DNA of 64,000 nt from TMED27 sp964350435 (GCA_964350435.1 CAYGJS010000003.1:1-64000), one strand, 5' to 3'; numbered from the stretch's first letter, positions 45,403 through 55,227 are shown. Translations and numbers: made by a program. Notes: generated from the letters alone by a model not told the origin.

Positions 45403-46410
45403 TTATGTGTGGCTCCGTGATAGTGCAATGTAATCGCTTAAAGTGTCATAGGCCAAGCCATTATCAAGGGACTCTTCGGCTTTTTCTACACCCTCTATTA
45501 AGTTTTCGGTTTTGCCTGCAATGACTAAAACGGCGGCAGTGTTGGCGATTGCGATGTTGCGATAGGCACATTTCTGGCCTTCGAGGATGGCGCGCAGGGC
45601 GTTGGCGTTGTCATCTGCATCTCCGCCGATCAGTTTTTCGAGCGGGTTTGTTTCAAGCCCAAAATCTTTGGGCGAGAGGGTTTTTTCTTTGATCTGTCCT
45701 TCGTCGTCCAGCATGGCTATGCTTGTCTCTCCAGTAGTGGTGATTTCATCAAGGCCGTCTGCGCCGTGCACGACCCATGCGCGTTTGGTGCCCAGATTCT
45801 TGAGGGTTTCTGCCATGGGCTTCACCCATTTTTTGTCATAAACGCCGATGAGTTGGAAGCGCGTCCCGGCAGGATTTGCGAGCGGGCCAAGCAGGTTGAA
45901 GATTGTCCGTGTTCCGAGTTTTTTGCGAACGGGGACGACGTGCTTCATGGCTTGGTGGTGATGCGGGGCCATGAGGAATGCGAAGTGCAGGGTTTTAAGG
46001 GCTTCTTCGAGGGCTTCTTGTGGCATGTCCAAATTTACGCCCATGACTTCCAGAACATCGGCTGCGCCGGATTGAGAGCTGGAGGCGCGGTTGCCGTGTT
46101 TGGCGACCGGCACGCCGCATGAGGCGGCAATCAGGGCGACGGCGGTGGAGACATTATATGTGCCGCTTTGGTCGCCGCCTGTGCCGCAACAATCTACGGC
46201 TTCGTATGGGGCTTTGATGGTGGTGGCTTTTTGGCGCATAATGATTGCTGCGCCTGTAAGTTCGTCCACGGTTTCGCCTCTGGCGGCGAGAGTGGTGAGG
46301 AAGCCTGCAAGTTCGTCTTCGCTGACTTGTCCTTCCATGATCAGTGTCATGGCTTCGCTCATTTGTGCCTGGGTTAGCGGGGTTTTCGCATCTGGAAGGA
46401 TTGAGGTCAT
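45403..46410 (-). CDS. trpD: Anthranilate phosphoribosyltransferase
   Basis: Second step of tryptophan synthesis, joining anthranilate to PRPP. PRPP/Mg loop CCGTGGDQSGTYNVSTAVAL near residues 74-93, KHGNRASSSQSGAADVLE near 103-120 and the acidic VHGADGLDEITTTGET near 217-232. 335 aa is standard. It overlaps trpG by 4 nt and is 5 nt from trpC. Confidence 0.98.
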   Translation of the reverse strand: MTSILPDAKTPLTQAQMSEAMTLIMEGQVSEDELAGFLTTLAARGETVDELTGAAIIMRQKATTIKAPYEAVDCCGTGGDQSGTYNVSTAVALIAASCGVPVAKHGNRASSSQSGAADVLEVMGVNLDMPQEALEEALKTLHFAFLMAPHHHQAMKHVVPVRKKLGTRTIFNLLGPLANPAGTRFQLIGVYDKKWVKPMAETLKNLGTKRAWVVHGADGLDEITTTGETSIAMLDDEGQIKEKTLSPKDFGLETNPLEKLIGGDADDNANALRAILEGQKCAYRNIAIANTAAVLVIAGKTENLIEGVEKAEESLDNGLAYDTLSDYIALSRSHT

Positions 46411-46970
46411 AATATATCCGTAAAGTTTTTCAGCATCTCGTGGCCATGTTCGGTTGCGATGCTTTCGGGGTGGAATTGGACGCCGTGGATCGGCCTGGTT
46501 TTATGGGTAAGACCCATGATGATATCGCCGCAGGTTGCCGTGATTTCGAGTTCATCAGGCAGGCTCTCGCTTTCGACGATCAGCGAGTGATAGCGCGTGA
46601 CATCGAGGGGTGAGGGCAGGTCTTTAAACACGCTGTTATTGTCGTGGGTTACGGGGCTGATTTTACCGTGTTTGGGCGTTGTTTTAATAATTTTGCCGCC
46701 AAAGGCCTGACCTATGGTTTGATGGCCGAGGCATACGCCGAAAAGCGGGATGTCGTTTGCGGCGGCTTCTTTGACCAATTCGAGGCAAATGCCGGCATGA
46801 TCGGGGTCGCTTGGACCGGGCGATATCATGATGCCTTTGGGCGTGCGTTTGAGGACGTCAGCCACAGTAATCTTGTCGTTTCGGTACACTTCACACGGGG
46901 TATTTAAATCCCCTAAATACTGCACCAGATTATACGTGAAGCTGTCATAGTTATCGATAAGTACGATCAT
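46407..46970 (-). CDS. trpG: Anthranilate synthase glutamine amidotransferase subunit
   Basis: Supplies ammonia to TrpE. ATG 46970 starts the family sequence MIVLIDNYDSFTYNLVQYLG; an upstream in-frame start adds 12 unrelated residues. The nucleophile Cys is in GVCLGHQTIGQAFGG and the His-Glu pair in HGVQFHPESIATEHG. 187 aa. trpE is separated from it by a plus-strand gene. Confidence 0.97.
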   Translation of the reverse strand: MIVLIDNYDSFTYNLVQYLGDLNTPCEVYRNDKITVADVLKRTPKGIMISPGPSDPDHAGICLELVKEAAANDIPLFGVCLGHQTIGQAFGGKIIKTTPKHGKISPVTHDNNSVFKDLPSPLDVTRYHSLIVESESLPDELEITATCGDIIMGLTHKTRPIHGVQFHPESIATEHGHEMLKNFTDIL

Positions 46971-47063
46971 AGGCGGTTTATGCCTCAATATGGGTTTAAA
47001 AAGCAAGGGAAAAGACGGATCGTTTTGGTGGCAAAAGGTAAAGGCTTGCGGTAGGCTTTGTTT

Positions 47064-48281
47064 GTGAAAAATATCAAGATGATAAAAGAGATTCTGTTTT
47101 TTGGAGCGATGGCCATTATGGCGATGGGGCTAGGGTATTTTGTGTATGAGGGCGGCTTTGTGGTTTCGCAAACGTCTGAAGTCAGACCTCAAACGGTTAA
47201 CGTTCCCACGATTGCATATATAGAACGTGAAGACACTAAGCCTGTTGTATATTCACAAGACGAATGGGACGCGATTGAAGACGCGTTTGAAAGTGGTTAT
47301 GACGCGCCTTATGTTGATTATGAGGGGCCGGCTGATGAGCCAGTTTCTGTTATTCCTGAAACCTTGCCTGAAGTAGCGCCAGAGTCAGAGGTTAAAGCTA
47401 ATCTTCCGTCACCGGAGCCGTTTGTGCTGCCTGACGGTTCGAAGCCCAAGATCGCGATTATCATTGATGATATGGGGATGAATCGTAAGAACGGTTTTGA
47501 GTTGGTGGGGATGGATTATCCTTTGACTTTTGCGTTTTTGCCTTATGCGCCGAAACTGTCCGAGATGACGGAGGTGGCGCAGCAGAATGGACATGAGCTT
47601 ATGATCCATATGCCGATGGAGGCGATGAGCAGTGATCAAAGTCTGGGGGGGATTGCGCTGCGTGGTTCTATGGGCGCAGAGGATTTGAAGGGGCAGCTTT
47701 ACCAGGCGTTTGCGTCTTTTGAGGGGTATGTCGGGATGAATAACCATATGGGGAGCCGTTTGACACAGGATCCTGCGGCGATGCAGGTGGTGATGGATGC
47801 GCTTAAGGATAAGGATCTGTATTTTGTGGATTCTAAAACGATTGGGTCTTCGGTTGCGGGGCGCGTGGCTTGGGCTTCGGGTTTACGCATGGCAGAGCGC
47901 GATGTTTTTCTCGATCATGAAGATAATATTGATTTTGTAAGAAATGCGCTGCGTAAGGTTGAAAATGCGGCCAAGCAAAAGGGCTATGCGATTGCGATTG
48001 GCCATCCGAAATCACCGACGATTCAGGGGCTTAAAGAGTGGCTTCCGACTCTGGAGGCGAAGGGTTTTGAGGTTGTGAAGGCCAGTGCTTTGGTGCGGCG
48101 GGCGGAAGGCGGCGTTATTAGCGCCCCCAAGGAGGATGAGGTTGAGATGATTAATCCGCTTGATATTTTGGAGACGTCGCGCGCGGCTGATCCGCTTGTG
48201 ATTAACCCTGCGCCTTTGAATGGTTTTCGTGTTCATTCTGATCTTGCGCCTGATCTATCGTCAATTCCGCTGCCCGAATAA
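47064..48281 (+). CDS. Divergent polysaccharide deacetylase family protein (YibQ-like)
   Basis: About 405 aa. N-terminal membrane anchor (about 5-28), a Pro/Glu-rich linker (about 40-125), then the divergent polysaccharide deacetylase domain (PF04748-like): KIAIIIDDMGMN near residues 130-141, HELMIHMPMEAM near 170-181, MNNHMGSRLTQD near 222-233 and FVDSKTIG. A periplasmic carbohydrate or cell-wall role is inferred. GTG 47064 has AGG at a usable distance; ATG 47079 and TTG 47058 are alternatives. It sits antisense between trpG and trpE, and its last 80 nt overlap the 3' end of trpE. Confidence 0.85.
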   Translation: MKNIKMIKEILFFGAMAIMAMGLGYFVYEGGFVVSQTSEVRPQTVNVPTIAYIEREDTKPVVYSQDEWDAIEDAFESGYDAPYVDYEGPADEPVSVIPETLPEVAPESEVKANLPSPEPFVLPDGSKPKIAIIIDDMGMNRKNGFELVGMDYPLTFAFLPYAPKLSEMTEVAQQNGHELMIHMPMEAMSSDQSLGGIALRGSMGAEDLKGQLYQAFASFEGYVGMNNHMGSRLTQDPAAMQVVMDALKDKDLYFVDSKTIGSSVAGRVAWASGLRMAERDVFLDHEDNIDFVRNALRKVENAAKQKGYAIAIGHPKSPTIQGLKEWLPTLEAKGFEVVKASALVRRAEGGVISAPKEDEVEMINPLDILETSRAADPLVINPAPLNGFRVHSDLAPDLSSIPLPE

Positions 48282-49704
48282 GGGCTTTTGATTTATTGAC
48301 GCATTCTTCGTGTTCACTCTGCGGGTCGCTGTCCGCTACGACGCCTGCGCCTGCTTGGATATACATTTTATTGTCTTTGATCAGCGCGGTGCGGATGCCG
48401 ATGCAGGTATCGAGCGCGCCGTTGCCGGAAAGATAACCAATGCCGCCGCCGTATATGCCGCGCTTGCTGACCTCGACTTCATCGATGATTTCCATGGCGC
48501 GGACTTTGGGTGCGCCGCTGAGCGTTCCGGCAGGGAAGCCTGCAAACAGGGCATCGACGATATCCAGACTGGATTTCAATTTGCCGATGATGTTGGACAC
48601 GATGTGCATGACATGGGAATAATATTCGATCACAAAGGCTTCGGTGACTTTGACGGTGCCGAATTCACAGACGCGGCCGACATCGTTGCGCCCAAGATCG
48701 ACCAGCATCAGATGCTCGGCGCGTTCTTTTTCATCGGCGAGGAGATCGGCGGCCAGAGCTCTGTCTTCGGCCTCATTGCTTCCGCGTTTGCGCGTGCCCG
48801 CCAAGGCGCGGACGGTCATTTCGCTGTTTCTTACCCGCACCAGAATTTCGGGGCTGGCGCCGACGACCTGAAAATCCTCGAAAGCCAGATGGAACATAAA
48901 GGGCGAGGGGTTCACGCGGCGCAGCGTGCGATAAAATGCGAATGAGGGCAGATCGAAATCAATCGAAAATCTTTGGCTGGGCACACCTTGGAAAATGTCA
49001 CCTTCATAAGTGTAGTCGATGATTTTTTGCACGGCCGCTTTGTACTGGTCTTTCGTCATGTTTGATGCAACCGAGAGCGGCGCGGTGAGTTTGGTTTTGG
49101 GGGAAAGCAGGGCTTTGTCGATGGGGCGTTCAAGCCCCGCTTTGATTTCATTGATTGCCTTTTGCGCTATATCATAGGCGTCATGCGCCGAGAGGTCGCT
49201 ATTGCCTGAATGGCTATAAACGGGAGAAACGAGGCAGGCCATTTTTTTGACGCTGTCATACATGATGAGCTTGGTCGGGCGGATCAGGATGCTGTCGGGG
49301 ATGTTGAGATCATCGGGGTTTGCATTCGGGATGTTCTCAATAATCCGCACCATATCATAGGCAAGATACCCAAACAGGCCTGATACCGCCATGGGCGGCA
49401 GGCCTTCGGGGACGCAATCAATATGACAGCTTTTGAGCGTTGCTTTCAGGGAGTTGAGCGGGGGTTCATCCGTGCCTTCAACTTTGCCGTCATCACATTT
49501 CCAAATCAGATCAGGTTCCAGGCCGATGATTGAATACCGCCCCAGCGCGACGCCGCCTTCGACGGATTCGAGCAAGAAGGCATATGGCGTTTGGCCGCAG
49601 AGTTTCAGATATGCGGATACGGGGGTTTCCAGATCACTCGGGATCCATTCCCAGAGAAGCTGGGTTTTGCCGTCTTTGAAATTTTTCTGAAACGCGGGGT
49701 TCAT
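48202..49704 (-). CDS. trpE: Anthranilate synthase component I
   Basis: Converts chorismate to anthranilate. The feedback site appears as FLLESVEGGVALGRYSIIG near residues 39-57, and the catalytic half contains RVNPSPFMFHL, ALAGTRKRG, LVDLGRNDVGRV near 337-348, and SGAPKVRAMEII. 500 aa is normal. It follows ppiD by 2 nt. The 3' end overlaps the YibQ-like gene on the other strand, which separates it from trpG-D-C. Confidence 0.97.
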   Translation of the reverse strand: MNPAFQKNFKDGKTQLLWEWIPSDLETPVSAYLKLCGQTPYAFLLESVEGGVALGRYSIIGLEPDLIWKCDDGKVEGTDEPPLNSLKATLKSCHIDCVPEGLPPMAVSGLFGYLAYDMVRIIENIPNANPDDLNIPDSILIRPTKLIMYDSVKKMACLVSPVYSHSGNSDLSAHDAYDIAQKAINEIKAGLERPIDKALLSPKTKLTAPLSVASNMTKDQYKAAVQKIIDYTYEGDIFQGVPSQRFSIDFDLPSFAFYRTLRRVNPSPFMFHLAFEDFQVVGASPEILVRVRNSEMTVRALAGTRKRGSNEAEDRALAADLLADEKERAEHLMLVDLGRNDVGRVCEFGTVKVTEAFVIEYYSHVMHIVSNIIGKLKSSLDIVDALFAGFPAGTLSGAPKVRAMEIIDEVEVSKRGIYGGGIGYLSGNGALDTCIGIRTALIKDNKMYIQAGAGVVADSDPQSEHEECVNKSKALIRAAELTIDQAQDQNEHENHSKAQG

Positions 49705-49706
49705 AT

Positions 49707-51593
49707 TTATTGACTGTCTTGCGCGCTATACATTTGCTGAAGCAGTCTCTCGTTGATTTTGGCTTTGTGTTTTTTGTTTTGGGCGTCGATAAACAGGCCA
49801 TAGCCTTCGCTGTGCATTTCATTGGCGAGCGCGTCTTTGGTTGCTGTGCGCTCCGCTTCGCTGATGGTTTCAGGGATGTCCGATGAAACAACTTGCGCCA
49901 GCGCGGGGCCGCCATCAAGGTCGATGATAATCGGCTCACCGACGGGGGCTTCAAATATATTGGCCATTGCGGCAGGGGTTATCGGGGCTTTGGCGGCATC
50001 GGAGCGTTTAAGTGATAGGGTCGAAGATTTTCCTGCGCTTTCGAGTGTTTTTCCACCGAGCAGGATGGCGGCGCGCAACTCGCCGACTTCTTTACGGTTG
50101 TCGAGGCGGCGGTTGTCGATTTTGGCTTGGGCGCGCAGTTGGTCTTTGATGTTTTCAAAAGGCTTATAGCTTTTAGGGGTCACGGTGGAGAGTATAATTG
50201 CGGCGAGGCGACCATCGGGCAATTCGAAGACCGGAGAGCCTTCGCCTTCCGCCAGTTCAAAGAGCGTTTTGAATATTTCGGCTTGGGAGGCTTCGAAGTT
50301 TTTCAGGACATTCTGGTTTTTTTCATCAAGGCCAAAGCGGTTAATTTTCGGGATATCGATGGTTTCAATGTCGAGTTCTTCTTTTAGTTCTTCGGCGGTC
50401 AGGCCAGAGGCCAAAAGATCATCGGCTGTGTTAGCGATATCATATTGTGCATCAATGATTTTGTTTTCGAGGATCTCTTTGCGAAGTTCGTCTTTTACGC
50501 TGTCGAAACTTTCGGTTCTTGGCTCTTTAATGTCATTAATGACGGCGACTTGATATCCTAATCCTGTTTCAACAGGGCCAATGATATCGCCTTTTTTACC
50601 TTTGAAAACTGGCGTTTGAAGTTCCGCGTCTATTTCAGATTCAGCGTAGTATTTTGCAGGGAGGTAATCCGTGGTGTTGCCGGAAATCTTTTCCAGGGCG
50701 TCTTTAAGCGATGTTCCTTTTTTGACGAGTTCGGCGATTTTTATGCCGTCTTCTTCTGTACCGATCAGAACCTGCTCAACTTTGCGGGTTTCAGGGAATG
50801 AATATGCGTTGATGTTTTCATCATAGGTGGCTTTCACTTCGTCGTCGGATACGGCGGTGGTGTTTTTGATTTGGTCGGTTTTGATGATGACCAACTGGCC
50901 GGAGCGCATTTCCGGGATTATGTAGAGTTCTTTGGATTTTTCGTATAGCCCCAGCAGGTCTTCATCAGAGATTTCGACAGTGCCTTTGTAGTCTTCGTCC
51001 TTAAAGTGAATATATTCAATTTTGCGGGTTTCGTTGCTGAGGCGTGCGAGGTCTTCAATCATAAGGCCGGAGCCGCCCGCGAATCCGGCTTGGATAGATT
51101 GGCTGAGTGCGTTGACGGAGATTTCAGTTTTGATGTTATTGACGAGCTGTCCTTGTGAAAGCCCGCGAGAGCGCAGGATTTGTTCCAAAACTTCGCTGGC
51201 GTTTTGGCCAGGCTGAACCATCGGCGCGATTGAGGTTTTAATTTCCTCTGCGATTAATGCGGTTCCCGGATTTACACCATAATCATTAGCGGCTTGGCGG
51301 GCGAGGGAGGTGCGGATTTCTCCTTCGACGATTTGTTTAATGAGACCCGATTGAAGGGCTTGGTCTGGGGTCATATTATAATTTTGAAGGGTATCGCGCA
51401 GTTTGTTGTTAAAAGCTTGCGCGGAAATGGTTTCATTGCCGATTTTGGCGACATCGCCGCTGCTGACGCCGCCGCGGAAAAAACCGCCGACATCGGTGAA
51501 GACAAGTCCGCCTCCAGCCAGAGCCAGCAGGCCCAGCAAGAAAAACTTTAAAACACCCTTGGATGCGCCATCGCGCAAAGCTCTCATAACCAC
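49707..51593 (-). CDS. ppiD: PpiD-like membrane-anchored peptidyl-prolyl isomerase
   Basis: 628-aa SurA/PpiD-type periplasmic chaperone. One N-terminal membrane helix (about 12-32), SurA_N-like region (about 40-180) and a parvulin (PPIC) domain near 250-370 where the catalytic signature is degenerate, as in PpiD. The rest (about 400-628) is helical and also PpiD-like. It acts on newly exported outer-membrane proteins. It precedes trpE by 2 nt, the usual alphaproteobacterial order, and is divergent from tpiA. ATG two codons on (51587) is an alternative. Confidence 0.88.
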   Translation of the reverse strand: MVMRALRDGASKGVLKFFLLGLLALAGGGLVFTDVGGFFRGGVSSGDVAKIGNETISAQAFNNKLRDTLQNYNMTPDQALQSGLIKQIVEGEIRTSLARQAANDYGVNPGTALIAEEIKTSIAPMVQPGQNASEVLEQILRSRGLSQGQLVNNIKTEISVNALSQSIQAGFAGGSGLMIEDLARLSNETRKIEYIHFKDEDYKGTVEISDEDLLGLYEKSKELYIIPEMRSGQLVIIKTDQIKNTTAVSDDEVKATYDENINAYSFPETRKVEQVLIGTEEDGIKIAELVKKGTSLKDALEKISGNTTDYLPAKYYAESEIDAELQTPVFKGKKGDIIGPVETGLGYQVAVINDIKEPRTESFDSVKDELRKEILENKIIDAQYDIANTADDLLASGLTAEELKEELDIETIDIPKINRFGLDEKNQNVLKNFEASQAEIFKTLFELAEGEGSPVFELPDGRLAAIILSTVTPKSYKPFENIKDQLRAQAKIDNRRLDNRKEVGELRAAILLGGKTLESAGKSSTLSLKRSDAAKAPITPAAMANIFEAPVGEPIIIDLDGGPALAQVVSSDIPETISEAERTATKDALANEMHSEGYGLFIDAQNKKHKAKINERLLQQMYSAQDSQ

Positions 51594-51692
51594 GGTACAG
51601 ATTCCTTTATATAACCCTAAATTCCACCTTGCGCGGGCAAGGCGTTGGCAATAGTTTTGTAAGGTATTCTTGTGGAGAAGAAAAGGGAGCAG

Positions 51693-52445
51693 ATGAAAAA
51701 ATTAATCGTTGGTAACTGGAAAATGAATGGGTCGCGGGACGATGCGCGCGCGCTGATCGCCGATATCGTCAACAAGGTTGATGGGGATGATGCGCTTTTT
51801 AAAACTTGCAAGGTTGTGGTGTGTCCGCCGCTTGTGCATCTGGGCGATGTGCGCCATGCGCTATACGGTTTTCCGAAGATCAAGTTCGGAGCGCAGGATT
51901 GCAGCGCGTATGAAAACGGGGCGCATACAGGGGATATCTCGGCGCAGATGCTAAAAGACGCGGCCTGTTCCTATATTATTTTGGGTCATTCGGAGCGCAG
52001 GCAATATAACGGCGAGACGGATTCGCAGGTGGCGGCGAAGGCTGAGCAGGCGTTGAAGAATGATATTGTGCCCATTATTTGTATTGGTGAAACTGATGAA
52101 GAACGCAAAAGCGGAAAGGCTGAGGCGGTCGTCGGCGCGCAGCTTAAGGGTTCTTTTCCCAAAATGGGGCAGTTTGACAATATTGTTGTGGCGTATGAGC
52201 CTGTCTGGGCGATCGGCACGGGAAATGTCGCAAGCGCGGCGGACGCTGAAAATATGCACGCCTTTATTCGTGCGCAGCTTAAGGGATTGGTGGCTGATCC
52301 TTCCAAGGTTCGGATATTGTACGGTGGCTCTATGAAGCCAGACAATGCGAAAGAGCTTTTGGCGCAGCCCAATATTGACGGCGGATTGATTGGCGGGGCA
52401 TCTTTGATGGCGGATGACTTTATCGCTATTGCCAGAGCGGTTTAA
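51693..52445 (+). CDS. tpiA: Triosephosphate isomerase
   Basis: Glycolytic TIM-barrel enzyme. ATG 51693 has AGGGAG 5 nt upstream and begins MKKLIVGNWKMNG with the substrate-binding N and K. Catalytic His in LGHSERRQYNGETD near residues 93-106 and Glu in VAYEPVWAIGTG near 166-177. 250 aa. Divergent from ppiD; the 99-bp gap has a CCTTGC-GCGG-GCAAGG hairpin at 51627-51642. Confidence 0.98.
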   Translation: MKKLIVGNWKMNGSRDDARALIADIVNKVDGDDALFKTCKVVVCPPLVHLGDVRHALYGFPKIKFGAQDCSAYENGAHTGDISAQMLKDAACSYIILGHSERRQYNGETDSQVAAKAEQALKNDIVPIICIGETDEERKSGKAEAVVGAQLKGSFPKMGQFDNIVVAYEPVWAIGTGNVASAADAENMHAFIRAQLKGLVADPSKVRILYGGSMKPDNAKELLAQPNIDGGLIGGASLMADDFIAIARAV

Positions 52446-52465
52446 ATCCATTAGAAAGCAACTCC

Positions 52466-52804
52466 ATGGAATCTGTAGTTCTCGTAATACATATGTTTTT
52501 GGCGCTCGCGATTATCGGGCTTGTTCTTCTTCAGCGTTCTGAAGGGGGCGGTTTGGGTATCGGCGGCGGTGGTGGAGGCCTTGGCGGGCTTGCTTCTCCG
52601 AAGGGCACGGCGAATATTTTAACGCGCGCGACAGCCTTTTGCGCGGCGGCATTTTTTTGCACCAGTCTTGTTCTTGGTGTTCTGGCCGGAAAAGGCGCGC
52701 AATCGCATCATAATATTATGCAGGCTTTGGATGCGCCGCCCGCGGCGATTGAAGTTCCTTTAGAGAAACCACCCGAAGAACCTACGGTTCCCATAGCGGA
52801 GTAA
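52466..52804 (+). CDS. secG: Protein translocase subunit SecG
   Basis: 112-aa membrane partner of SecYE. Two helices (about 2-22 and 53-75) with the conserved LLQRSEGGGLGIGGGGG loop between them, then a Pro/Glu-rich C-terminus (about 90-112) typical of alphaproteobacteria. Between tpiA and pyrG, the usual order. Confidence 0.95.
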   Translation: MESVVLVIHMFLALAIIGLVLLQRSEGGGLGIGGGGGGLGGLASPKGTANILTRATAFCAAAFFCTSLVLGVLAGKGAQSHHNIMQALDAPPAAIEVPLEKPPEEPTVPIAE

Positions 52805-52805
52805 A

Positions 52806-54440
52806 ATGACCAGATATATTTTCATTACAGGCGGCGTTGTTTCCTCATTGGGAAAGGGCCTCGGCTCCGCTGCGCTTGGGGCTTTGTTGCAGGCGCGCGG
52901 CTACAAGGTTCGCCTGTGTAAACTTGACCCGTATTTGAATGTTGATCCCGGCACAATGTCGCCGTTTCAGCATGGGGAAGTTTATGTCACCGATGACGGC
53001 GCGGAAACCGATCTTGATTTGGGGCACTATGAACGCTTCACGGGCGTGCCGGCAAAGAGGAACGATAACATCACGACGGGTCAGGTTTATACCGAGGTAC
53101 TATCAAAGGAACGTAAGGGCGATTATCTGGGCGCGACGATTCAGGTGATTCCCCATATCACCAACGAGATCAAAGATTTCATCATGGAAAAAGAAGGCAC
53201 TGCCGATTTTGTGCTGTGTGAGATTGGCGGGACGGTCGGGGATATTGAGAGCCTGCCGTTCTTGGAGGCGATTCGTCAGTTCGGAAATGAAGTGGGCGCG
53301 GATCGTTCGCTGTTTATTCATGTGACGCTTCTGCCTTATATCCCTGCGGCGGGTGAGCTTAAAACCAAGCCAACCCAGCATTCCGTGAAGGAATTGATGA
53401 GTTACGGGATTCGCCCACAGATTTTGTTGTGCCGCGCTGATCGTGAAATATCGGATGATGAGCGCAATAAAATCGCGCTGTTTTGTAATATTCAAAAAGA
53501 GAAGGTTATTCCGGCGCTGGATGTATCCTCCATATATGAAGTGCCGCTGTCTTATCATGCGGCGGGGCTGGATCATCAGGTTATGGATTCGTTTGGCATT
53601 AAAGATATCGCCAATCTCGATCTTTCGATTTGGGAAGATATCATCGCCCGCGTGCGCGAGCCTGAAGGCCTGGTGAAAATTGCTGTGGTTGGAAAATATA
53701 CGGGGCTTAACGACAGTTATAAGTCTTTGAATGAAGCGCTTATTCATGGCGGCATTGCCAACCATGTGTCTGTGGAATTGAAATTCATCGAGGCCGAGAT
53801 TTTTGAGGGCAGCGGTGATGAAATTTCGCAATATCTTTCCGGTGTGGACGGCATTCTTGTGCCCGGCGGATTTGGTAAGCGCGGGACGGAAGGCAAGATA
53901 AAGGCCGTTCAGTATGCGCGGGAGAAGAAGATTCCGTATTTCGGGATTTGTCTCGGAATGCAGATGGCGATTATCGAAGCGGCGCGCAATTTATGCGGCA
54001 TTGATGGCGCAACTTCGAGCGAGCTTGATGATGGCGGCGAACATATTGTCGGCTTGATGACCGAATGGGAAACTGAGGGCGGGGATAAGAAGACCGGAAC
54101 CGAGGATGATTTGGGCGGCACGATGCGTCTGGGGGCTTATCCTGCGAAGCTTATTGAGGGGTCAAAAGTTGCGGATATTTACGGAAGCGCGGATATCAGC
54201 GAGCGTCACCGTCATCGTTATGAAGTGAATATGGGGTATAAGGATAGGCTTGAGGCGCAAGGCCTTATGTTCTCTGGTGTTTCACCTGATCGGCGTTTGC
54301 CTGAGATTGTTGAGCGCGCCGACCATCCGTGGTTTATCGGCGTGCAGTTTCATCCGGAGTTGAAATCAAAACCGTTTGATCCGCATCCGTTGTTCGTGAG
54401 CTTTATTAAAGCCGCGATTGAGCAGAGTCGTTTGGTTTAA
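52806..54440 (+). CDS. pyrG: CTP synthase
   Basis: Makes CTP from UTP using glutamine. Amidoligase domain begins TGGVVSSLGKGLGSAALG near residues 8-25. The class I glutaminase domain has the nucleophile Cys in YFGICLGMQMAIIE (about 375-388) and the His-Glu pair in VQFHPELKSKPFDPHP near 514-529. 544 aa is standard. One nt after secG. Confidence 0.98.
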   Translation: MTRYIFITGGVVSSLGKGLGSAALGALLQARGYKVRLCKLDPYLNVDPGTMSPFQHGEVYVTDDGAETDLDLGHYERFTGVPAKRNDNITTGQVYTEVLSKERKGDYLGATIQVIPHITNEIKDFIMEKEGTADFVLCEIGGTVGDIESLPFLEAIRQFGNEVGADRSLFIHVTLLPYIPAAGELKTKPTQHSVKELMSYGIRPQILLCRADREISDDERNKIALFCNIQKEKVIPALDVSSIYEVPLSYHAAGLDHQVMDSFGIKDIANLDLSIWEDIIARVREPEGLVKIAVVGKYTGLNDSYKSLNEALIHGGIANHVSVELKFIEAEIFEGSGDEISQYLSGVDGILVPGGFGKRGTEGKIKAVQYAREKKIPYFGICLGMQMAIIEAARNLCGIDGATSSELDDGGEHIVGLMTEWETEGGDKKTGTEDDLGGTMRLGAYPAKLIEGSKVADIYGSADISERHRHRYEVNMGYKDRLEAQGLMFSGVSPDRRLPEIVERADHPWFIGVQFHPELKSKPFDPHPLFVSFIKAAIEQSRLV

Positions 54441-54445
54441 AAATC

Positions 54446-54961
54446 ATGAGAGCATCGCGCAGCATCCTTTTTGTGAGTTTGGTTTTGCTGCTGTCGGCCT
54501 GTGCGGATAACCGCAAAGTCCTTATTGATAAAGATTATAAAGTCAAAGAATTGCCAAAAGGCGAGGTGATTGCCGGCAATCCACAAAGTGCGCCCGTGCC
54601 AGATGTCGCGGCAGTTCCGATTGTGGGGGGCGCTGCTTCCCCTTCCCCTTCGACGGTGACGTGTAAGTTCTTGGATAAAGGCTTGGCGTCCTGGTATGGC
54701 CATGAGCTTGCGGGCAATCATACCGCCAATGGCGAGATGTTTAATCCTGATGGTATTTCGGCGGCGCATCCGAGTTTGCCGTTCGGCAGCATTGTTCATG
54801 TGAAGATGGATAATGGTAAAGGCAATCCGCAAGGGGTAACGGTGCGGATCAATGATCGCGGGCCATTTGTGAAGGGGCGGATCATAGACCTCAGCTGGGG
54901 CGCGGCGAAGAAGCTGGGCATGATGGATACGCAGCCCGTGAAGATTTACCTTTGCCCTTAA
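54446..54961 (+). CDS. RlpA-like septal ring lipoprotein (double-psi beta-barrel)
   Basis: 171-aa lipoprotein: signal peptide with lipobox LLSACA, lipidated Cys at 19. After a linker, a double-psi beta-barrel domain (about 75-171) starts GLASWYGHELAGNHTANGE and contains RINDRGPFVKGRIIDLS, the RlpA signature; such proteins cleave denuded peptidoglycan glycans at the septum. No SPOR domain follows, unlike E. coli RlpA. It is 5 nt after pyrG and overlaps the next, convergent gene by 4 nt. Confidence 0.88.
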   Translation: MRASRSILFVSLVLLLSACADNRKVLIDKDYKVKELPKGEVIAGNPQSAPVPDVAAVPIVGGAASPSPSTVTCKFLDKGLASWYGHELAGNHTANGEMFNPDGISAAHPSLPFGSIVHVKMDNGKGNPQGVTVRINDRGPFVKGRIIDLSWGAAKKLGMMDTQPVKIYLCP

Positions 54962-55227
54962 CCCATTCCTGATTGGCCATCTTCGAGATTTTTTAGGGCG
55001 GTTATTAATAGGCTTCTGTATGGTTCTTGGATTGGTTTGCTGCCATTAAACATGCGCGTTAGGGCAGTGCCTTTGAGGCCGGACGCATTGCATAGGGTGT
55101 CAAGGTGTCCTTTTTCAGCGGCTTCTCTGACTTGTCTTCTTAACTCGCCGCTACTATTTCCGTGAAGGGCTCTTGCTTTTACTCTTTTTGCGGCTGCTGC
55201 CGCTGGGTCATGTCTTTTTCTTCCCAT
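54958..55227 (-). CDS. Small hypothetical protein with helix-turn-helix-like segment
   Basis: 89 aa, strongly basic N-terminus (MGRKRHDPAAAAAKRVKAR). The segment LDTLCNASGLKGTALTRMFN (about 43-62) looks like a short Cro/CI-type helix-turn-helix, so DNA binding is possible. GAG/AGAG-like bases precede the ATG. Convergent with the RlpA-like gene by a 4-nt overlap. No clear family match. Confidence 0.6.
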   Translation of the reverse strand: MGRKRHDPAAAAAKRVKARALHGNSSGELRRQVREAAEKGHLDTLCNASGLKGTALTRMFNGSKPIQEPYRSLLITALKNLEDGQSGMG

